Source: CAVTHK01 sp964552235 (lineage in GTDB: Bacteria > Spirochaetota > Spirochaetia > SZUA-6 > CAVTHK01). Taken from it: 38,162 nt of DNA. The notes under the pieces are model-generated. The model saw only the letters and a list, made by a program, of their open reading frames with translations. It was not told the DNA's origin and searched no databases. The position numbers were made by a program, and so were the translations under genes. The stretch is from NCBI GenBank assembly GCA_964552235.1, contig CAZKGO010000045.1, positions 1 to 38,162 on the forward strand, in the 5' to 3' direction. Every line of letters starts with the position of its first letter. Positions within the stretch are counted from its first letter, which is position 1. Shown here one piece after another: positions 33,022 to 38,162 of this stretch.

Positions 33022-33908
33022 TGACGCGCAGGGCGCGGAACACGCTGCTCGCTTACGGCCTGCTCGCACCGGCCTTTCTCGTGACGGTGTCGATGATGAT
33101 CTACCCGCTGTTCATTACGGCCAGCCTGAGCCTGCGGCCGGGCAGCGTGATGAATTTCAGCAAGATCAGGCAGGTGCCGGTGAGCGTGCAGAACTACGTC
33201 GACGTGTTCACCGCGCCCGAGACCTGGAGGAGCCTGGCGCTGGCCCTGGTCTACACCGGGGCCAGCAATTTTTTCAGTTTCTTTCTCGGGCTGACGACCG
33301 CGCTGCTTCTGAACAGGCTGCGCATCGCCCGAAGGCTGATGCGCATTCTCATCCTCGTCCCCTGGTCCGTGCCCGGCGTCGTGGCGAGCATCTCCTTTCT
33401 CTGGATCCTCGACGCCTCCTACGGCGTCTTCAACTACATGCTCAGGTCCGCGGGTCTCATCTCCTCCAACCTGGCGTGGTTCTTCGATCCCAGGCTGGCC
33501 ATGGTGTCGGTCATCATGCCCACCATCTGGAAGGGATACCCGTTCTTCACCCTGACTCTCCTCGCTGCGCTCCAGTCGATTCCCGAGGCGCTCTTCGAGG
33601 CGGGCAGGGTCGACGGCTGCTCGCCGCCCCAGATGTTCCGCCACATCACCTGGCCCGCCATCCGCAGCGCCGCGGTCCTGGCGATCGTGCTCAACGCCCT
33701 GTGGACCTTCCGCGTTTTCGACATCATCTACCCGACGACCCAGGGCGGACCCATGGGGGCGACCGAGACGCTGGCCATCCGCATCTACAACGAGGCCTTC
33801 CGGTTCTACTACATGGGCCGAGCCGCGACCCTGGGCATCCTCACGTTCCTGGTCTGCGGGCTCTTCGTGCTCGCCCAGTATCCATTCATGAAGAAGAAGT
33901 TCTTCTAG
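33021..33908 (+). CDS. CUT1 permease (MalF/UgpA type)
   Basis: Protein of 295 residues with about six membrane segments and an EAA loop 'SIPEALFEAGRVDGCSPPQMFRHITWP' type near residues 188-214, 'ALWTFRVFDIIYPTTQGGP' after it. It starts at the ATG overlapping the binding-protein stop. Partner of the permease at 33923. Confidence 0.94.
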   Translation: MTRRARNTLLAYGLLAPAFLVTVSMMIYPLFITASLSLRPGSVMNFSKIRQVPVSVQNYVDVFTAPETWRSLALALVYTGASNFFSFFLGLTTALLLNRLRIARRLMRILILVPWSVPGVVASISFLWILDASYGVFNYMLRSAGLISSNLAWFFDPRLAMVSVIMPTIWKGYPFFTLTLLAALQSIPEALFEAGRVDGCSPPQMFRHITWPAIRSAAVLAIVLNALWTFRVFDIIYPTTQGGPMGATETLAIRIYNEAFRFYYMGRAATLGILTFLVCGLFVLAQYPFMKKKFF

Positions 33909-33922
33909 GAGGGCGGCCAGCG

Positions 33923-34756
33923 ATGCACCGGACGAAAACCCAGCTTCTCCGCCTCGTCCTCGTGGTTTTCATCGCGGTGGTCGTGCTGTTCCCGATCTAC
34001 TGGATGCTCGTGACGTCGGTGCTGCCTTCCGAGAAGGTGCTGTCGGTGTCGCCTCCGCTGGTGCCGTCGCCCCGCGATGTCGGGTTCCAGGCCTACCTCG
34101 AGGTCGTGCTGAGAATGCCGATCCTCAAGTGGCTCGTGAATTCGCTGATCGTCACTGTGGCGACGGCCTGCGGCAGCGTGGTCGTGTCGACTCTGGCCGG
34201 CTACAGCCTCTCGCGATTCCACACCACGGGCCAGCAGCTCATGGGTTACGTGCTGCTGCTGAGCCGCATGCTTCCCGGGTCGCTGATCGTCATTCCCATG
34301 TACATCATCTTCAGCGACCTCAAGATGATCAACACGCTCGGGGCGCTGGTCCTCGCCAACATCTCGGCGATCGTGCCCTTCAGCACCTGGATGATGAAGG
34401 GTTTCTTCGACGGGATCTCCATGGAGCTCGAGGAGTCGGCCGTGATCGACGGCTGCTCGTGGCTGACGACGTTCAGTTGGATCGTGCTGCCGCTTACCCT
34501 TCCGGGCCTGGGTGCGGTGACCATCTACGCGTCGATTCTGAGCTGGAACGAGTACCTGTTCGCCCGCACCCTGGCCTACGACCCGGACCGGTGGATCTTC
34601 ACCGTCGGTGTGGCCTCGTTCGTCGGCGAGCACTCGGTCAACTGGTCGAGCCTCATGGCCGCGGGCATGATCTTCATCATCCCGATCATCATCTTGTTCT
34701 TCTTTCTCGAGCCGTTTCTCGTGAGCGGTCTCACGAGCGGAGCCGTCAAGGAGTGA
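33923..34756 (+). CDS. CUT1 permease (MalG/UgpE type)
   Basis: Protein of 277 residues, with AGGAGG 11 bases upstream of the ATG. 'VVLFPIYWMLVTSV', 'AGYSLSRF', 'LSRMLPGSLIVIPMYIIF' and an EAA loop 'MELEESAVIDGCSWLTTFSWIVLPL' identify the MalG class. The frame can be followed upstream inside the first permease gene but without a binding site. No ATPase gene accompanies this importer. Confidence 0.94.
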   Translation: MHRTKTQLLRLVLVVFIAVVVLFPIYWMLVTSVLPSEKVLSVSPPLVPSPRDVGFQAYLEVVLRMPILKWLVNSLIVTVATACGSVVVSTLAGYSLSRFHTTGQQLMGYVLLLSRMLPGSLIVIPMYIIFSDLKMINTLGALVLANISAIVPFSTWMMKGFFDGISMELEESAVIDGCSWLTTFSWIVLPLTLPGLGAVTIYASILSWNEYLFARTLAYDPDRWIFTVGVASFVGEHSVNWSSLMAAGMIFIIPIIILFFFLEPFLVSGLTSGAVKE

Positions 34757-34815
34757 ACGGGCACGCGGCGGCCGTTTCCGCAGGCCGGTCAACACAAATC
34801 GCAGGAGGAGCACGC

Positions 34816-35604
34816 ATGTTCGACACCGTCATCTACTCGGAGCTCGGCTGGATGGACATCAAAAAGGCGATCGAGGAGGACTACACTGTGGTCCTGCCGG
34901 TCGGCAGCACAGAGCAGCACGGGCCGCAGCTTCCGATCTGCACCGACGACTATATGGCCGTCAAGTGGGCCGAGCAGGCCGCGGAGCTGGCCAAGAAAGA
35001 GGGCGGCGCCCGCGTCCTCGTCCTGCCGACGATCCACTACGGCTACGCGCGGCACCACATGGCCTTTCCTGGAACCGTCACGCTCAGCTTCGAGACGCTC
35101 AAGAACATCACCTTCGAGGTGTGCGATTCGGTGCTCACCCACGGCTTCCGCAAGATGGTGATCCAGAACGTTCACGGCGGCAACCGCCACGCCGTGCGCG
35201 CGGCGGCCGTGGATCTCGCCCACAAGTACGCCCGCAGGAACCCCGTGGTCTACGTCCGCGTGGTCGAGGACTGCGACCCCGACATCAACCCGCTGATCCA
35301 CGAGGTCGAGCAGCTCGCCCCGCTGTCGCAGGAAGCCTCGGGGCGCACGATGGTTCACGCCGGCTCCCTGGAGACCGCCAAGATCCTCCACCTGCGGCCG
35401 GAGCTCGTGCACATGGAGCGCGCCCAGGGCGTGGACGTGCCCTACAAGGGCCGGGGGCAGGAGATCTACCCCTACGACATGATGACGCCGGTGGGCGCCA
35501 TGGGGCGGCCAGCCGAGGCGACGGCCGAGGCGGGCAGGATCATGTGGGAGGCGCTGGTCAAGCACTTTGCCGACTACCTCGTGAAGCTGAGCAGGATAAA
35601 GTAG
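34816..35604 (+). CDS. creatininase-family amidohydrolase-like enzyme
   Basis: Protein of 262 residues, usual length; GGAGGAG precedes the ATG. Metal ligands are in 'PVGSTEQHGPQLPICTDD' (Glu, His, Asp), 'NVHGGN' and the Glu of 'HAGSLETAKILHL'. The family (PF02633) includes creatinine amidohydrolase, the FAPy deformylase ArfB, the mycofactocin factor MftE and 3-dehydro-scyllo-inosose hydrolase. Being between a sugar importer and an FAD oxidoreductase, ring opening of an oxidised cyclic polyol or sugar, as in the inosose hydrolase, is the most consistent guess; creatinine metabolism has no support here. Confidence 0.9.
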   Translation: MFDTVIYSELGWMDIKKAIEEDYTVVLPVGSTEQHGPQLPICTDDYMAVKWAEQAAELAKKEGGARVLVLPTIHYGYARHHMAFPGTVTLSFETLKNITFEVCDSVLTHGFRKMVIQNVHGGNRHAVRAAAVDLAHKYARRNPVVYVRVVEDCDPDINPLIHEVEQLAPLSQEASGRTMVHAGSLETAKILHLRPELVHMERAQGVDVPYKGRGQEIYPYDMMTPVGAMGRPAEATAEAGRIMWEALVKHFADYLVKLSRIK

Positions 35605-35629
35605 CCGGCCCGCGGCTGAGGGAGCGCGC

Positions 35630-37993
35630 ATGGAAGCGAAGACGCTGCAGTTCGACGTCGCCGTGATCGGCGGCGGACAAGCCGGAGTGTGCGCCGCCAT
35701 CGCGGCTGCGCAGGAGGGCGCGCGCACCGTGCTCGTCAACGACCGGCCGGTGCTCGGCGGCAACGCCAGCTCGGAGTGCGGCGTGCCTCCGCACGGCGCC
35801 GAGGCGATGGGCCACAACCGCAACTGCCGCGACTCGGGGCTGCTCGAGGAGATGCGGCTCGACTACTACCTGCGCCGGTCCCCCGATTCCGACAGCCGCG
35901 CCCACTGGGACCTGATCCTCCTGGAGAGCTGCAGACAGGAAAAGAACCTGACCGTCCTGCTGAGCACGCGGGTCACCGGCTGCGCCACCGACGGGCGCAG
36001 GATCACGTCCGTGACCGGGACCTGCCTCGCAACCGCGGACGCGTACACCATCACCGCTGCCATCTTCGTGGATGCCACGGGCGACGGCTTTCTCGCGCAC
36101 AGCGCCGGCGCCTCGTACCGCTGGGGCCGCGAGGGCAGGGGCGAGTTCGGAGAGAGCTTCCTCGGCCGAGAGGAGGCGGACCGCAAGACGCTGGGCAGCT
36201 CGGTCTACGGCTGGGCGATCCGGCGCGACTATCCCGTGGCCTTTGCCCCGCCGCCCTGGGCCGCGCGGTATCCCGACTGCCGTTCGCTCGCCCACCGCCC
36301 GCACACCGCGCGCGAGCTGTTCCCGACCGTCACCGCGAGCAAGGACCACCGCAGCCTCCAGTTCTTCTGGTGGCTGGAGTGGGGCGGGCAGCTCGACGTG
36401 ATCCGGGACCAGGGCGAGATCTACCACCGCCTGCTGGTCGAGCTCTTCGGGGTTTGGGACCATCTGAAGAACAGCTGCGACGAGGCGACGCGGAAGGCGC
36501 TCGAGTGCTTCGAGCTCTACCGCTGGTCGCTCTGGCCGCTGCGCCGCGAGAGCCGCCGCGTCGAAGGCCCGTACCTGTTGAACGAAGCCGACCTGTTCGC
36601 CCATCCTCTCTTCGAGGATCGCATCGGTTTCGGAGGCTGGCCGCCCGACGACCACCCGCCCGACGGCATCGCGTCGCCCGATCCGCCCTGCAACCAGGTG
36701 TTCCTGCACGAGCCCTACAGTGTGCCCTACCGCTGCTTCTACGCCAAGGACGTGGACAACCTGCTGCTGGCGGGCCGCTGCCTGAGCGCCACGCACGTGG
36801 CGCTGGCTTCGGTGCGCGTCATGAACACCCTGGGGTCGCTGGGCGAGGCGGTCGGTACGGCTGCGGCGATCTGCGCCCAGAGCCGGCGGATGCCGCGGGA
36901 GCTCTCCGGCGCCGCCGTCGGCGAGCTGCAACAGCGCATCCTCGACCGGGACCTGCACCTGATCGGCATGCCCAACCGCTCGCCGCGAGACCTCGCGCTT
37001 CGCGCCGCGGTCGACGCCTCCTCGACCCTGCCGCTGGAGTGCGGGCCGGCGCTCGGCTTTGTCCGCCTCGGGCGCGACACAGCCCTGCAGTTTCCGATCG
37101 CGACCGAGAGCGTGGAGCGGCTCGAGGTCCGCCTCAAGGCGGAGCGCGACACGACCGTCGCGTGGCAGGTGAGCTCGGGCCGGGATCTCGGGAGGCTCGG
37201 CGACGGCGAGGTGGGTCGAGGACGCCTGGCCGTCAAGGCGGGCGAGCGCTGGTACGCCCTGGATCTGAAGCATGCCGCCGAGACCGGCAGCATCTGGACG
37301 CTCGTTCTCGAAAAGGCGGAGTCGGTGGCCTGGGCCTACGGGAGCGAGCTGTTCCAGACCCGGTGGGGCGTGCGCTACGGCACGACCCGGGTGCCGCGCT
37401 CCTACCACGGCGCGGCCCGCATCGCGCCGACCGACAACCCGTGGCTGTTCGTGAACCACCACGGTCGGCTGCCCGCAGACTTCGAGGAGGAGCTGGCGGC
37501 GATGCCGGGGCCGAAAGTGCACGGCAAGCCATACGTCACACCGCTGTTCCGCATCGCCCCCGCGCAGCATCCCTACGGCGCCGCCAATCTCACCAACGGC
37601 TTCGGCAGGGCCGAGAGCTGGCCGAACCTCTGGATCAGCGCGGCCGGACTGCCGCAGTGGCTCACGGTCCGGTGGGAGCAACCGGTGGGAATCGGGAGAA
37701 TCGAGCTGGTGTTCGACACTCAGCTCGACTACGCAGACCAGATGTACGGCTTCCCGCGCAGCGAGCGCGACTTCGCGATTCCCTGCCCGGTCCGCGAGAC
37801 GGTCAAGGCCTATCGCATCGAGGCGCTCGGCGCAGACGGCTGGACGACGATCGCCCGCGCGGTGGACAACTACCACCGGCGGGCGGTTCACAGGCTCGAG
37901 CGCCCGGTGCGCACGCGGGAGCTGCGGGTTGTGATCGAGGCGACGTGGGGGAGCGAGACGGCGCGGGTGTTTTCTCTGCGGGTCTTCGCGTAG
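35630..37993 (+). CDS. FAD-dependent oxidoreductase with C-terminal beta-sandwich domains
   Basis: Protein of 787 residues. The FAD-binding Rossmann motif 'FDVAVIGGGQAGVCAAIAAAQEGARTVLV' begins at residue 8, followed by 'LGGNASSECG', an FAD_oxidored (PF12831) style flavoprotein core to about residue 430 ('NLLLAGRCLSATHVALASVRVMNTLGSLGEAVGTAAA' type closing motif). About 470-600 looks like one beta-rich module and about 610-787 ('ANLTNGFGRAESWPNLWISA...LTVRWEQPVGIGRIELVFDTQL') like an F5/8-type discoidin domain, which often binds sugars. No signal peptide, so probably cytoplasmic. It would oxidise a hydroxyl of the imported compound with FAD. The last gene of the operon; 25 bases after the creatininase-like gene. 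Confidence 0.88.
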   Translation: MEAKTLQFDVAVIGGGQAGVCAAIAAAQEGARTVLVNDRPVLGGNASSECGVPPHGAEAMGHNRNCRDSGLLEEMRLDYYLRRSPDSDSRAHWDLILLESCRQEKNLTVLLSTRVTGCATDGRRITSVTGTCLATADAYTITAAIFVDATGDGFLAHSAGASYRWGREGRGEFGESFLGREEADRKTLGSSVYGWAIRRDYPVAFAPPPWAARYPDCRSLAHRPHTARELFPTVTASKDHRSLQFFWWLEWGGQLDVIRDQGEIYHRLLVELFGVWDHLKNSCDEATRKALECFELYRWSLWPLRRESRRVEGPYLLNEADLFAHPLFEDRIGFGGWPPDDHPPDGIASPDPPCNQVFLHEPYSVPYRCFYAKDVDNLLLAGRCLSATHVALASVRVMNTLGSLGEAVGTAAAICAQSRRMPRELSGAAVGELQQRILDRDLHLIGMPNRSPRDLALRAAVDASSTLPLECGPALGFVRLGRDTALQFPIATESVERLEVRLKAERDTTVAWQVSSGRDLGRLGDGEVGRGRLAVKAGERWYALDLKHAAETGSIWTLVLEKAESVAWAYGSELFQTRWGVRYGTTRVPRSYHGAARIAPTDNPWLFVNHHGRLPADFEEELAAMPGPKVHGKPYVTPLFRIAPAQHPYGAANLTNGFGRAESWPNLWISAAGLPQWLTVRWEQPVGIGRIELVFDTQLDYADQMYGFPRSERDFAIPCPVRETVKAYRIEALGADGWTTIARAVDNYHRRAVHRLERPVRTRELRVVIEATWGSETARVFSLRVFA

Positions 37994-38009
37994 CGTTGTC
38001 CCGCGGCCC

Positions 38010-38162
38010 TTACGGGTCGAGCACGCCGCTGATCGCCAGGTCGTAGTCCGGTCTGCTGCCGTCCCACTGCGGGTAGTTGGTCTCGGGGCCCAGCTCGAGG
38101 CCCCGCTCATCCGCCCATTCCTGCATCCAGCCGATGGCGTCGTCCACCGGCTCCCGCTGCGG
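38010..38162 (-). CDS. partial gene, C-terminal 50 residues only
   Basis: An open minus-strand frame enters from the right edge and ends at TAA (38012-38010). It reads '...VDDAIGWMQEWADERGLELG', '...NYPQWDGSRPDYDLAISGVLDP'. The helix followed by 'RGLELGPE' and a closing strand recalls the end of GyrI-like effector-binding domains, but the piece is too short to assign. It converges on the FAD oxidoreductase gene with 16 bases between, and no terminator hairpin is visible. Confidence 0.5.
   Translation of the reverse strand, partial: PQREPVDDAIGWMQEWADERGLELGPETNYPQWDGSRPDYDLAISGVLDP

Noticed and set aside
34816..35604. Creatinine degradation
   Set aside because: The family name suggests it, but no creatinase or sarcosine oxidase is nearby and the context is carbohydrate import.
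35558..38110. 850-residue minus-strand frame opposite the FAD oxidoreductase
   Set aside because: Shadow of a gene with strong motifs on plus; the genuine minus-strand tail at 38010-38162 is in a different frame.
1..38162. CRISPR array, insertion sequence, tRNA or phage genes
   Set aside because: I saw no regularly spaced repeats, transposase motifs, cloverleaf sequences or phage structural genes on either strand.

Overview
The window is a GC-rich, gene-dense stretch of bacterial chromosome. Nearly every gene has a Shine-Dalgarno site or is translationally coupled to its neighbour. The abundance of ABC carbohydrate importers, and the binding-protein leaders ending in an FA(G/T)G..E motif ('FATGTQE', 'FAGGAGE'), point to a free-living or gut-type member of the Spirochaetota. 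That assignment is inferred from family resemblance, not from a marker gene. No rRNA, tRNA, CRISPR array, transposase or phage gene was seen.

Layout. (1) 11-3540, minus: a lipoprotein and a three-barrel/transglutaminase/TPR cell-envelope protein, with a good promoter at 3573-3601. (2) 3642-10658: glycan breakdown. A sulfatase and a GH42 beta-galactosidase form a coupled minus-strand pair. They are divergent from an adenosine deaminase and a GH3 glycosidase. A perfect 14-bp palindrome lies over both -35 boxes of the divergent promoters. (3) 10665-11624, minus: a lone carbamate kinase. (4) 11765-18106, plus: a permease/binding-protein chimera left by an apparent in-frame deletion, a GH30-like glycosidase, a CUT1 sugar-import operon whose binding-protein gene carries two frameshifts, and an amidohydrolase. 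(5) 18289-23158, plus: a complete Afu/Fbp-type importer (binding protein, fused permease, ATPase) with a zinc alcohol dehydrogenase. (6) 27726-23146, minus: a second complete Afu/Fbp-type importer in a different gene order, with a methyltransferase. It is divergent from a TIM-barrel epimerase-like gene plus a HAD phosphatase at 27791-29349. (7) 29440-31459: a YuiD-like membrane protein, a secreted protein of unknown function with a clear terminator, and a damaged peroxiredoxin gene. (8) 31762-37993, plus: a CUT1 importer followed by a creatininase-family hydrolase and an FAD oxidoreductase with a C-terminal sugar-binding-like domain. A gene tail on the minus strand enters from the right edge.

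Together the genes describe a cell that strips sulfated or galactose/glucose-containing glycans outside or in the periplasm, imports the products through several dedicated ABC systems, and processes them with oxidoreductases, hydrolases and a phosphatase. No CUT1 ATPase is encoded here, so both CUT1 systems must borrow one from elsewhere. The two most noteworthy points are the 31762-37993 import/oxidise/hydrolyse cluster, as a candidate undescribed catabolic route, and a set of apparent lesions: one large and two small in-frame deletions plus two C-run frameshifts. The lesions could be real gene decay or assembly error.
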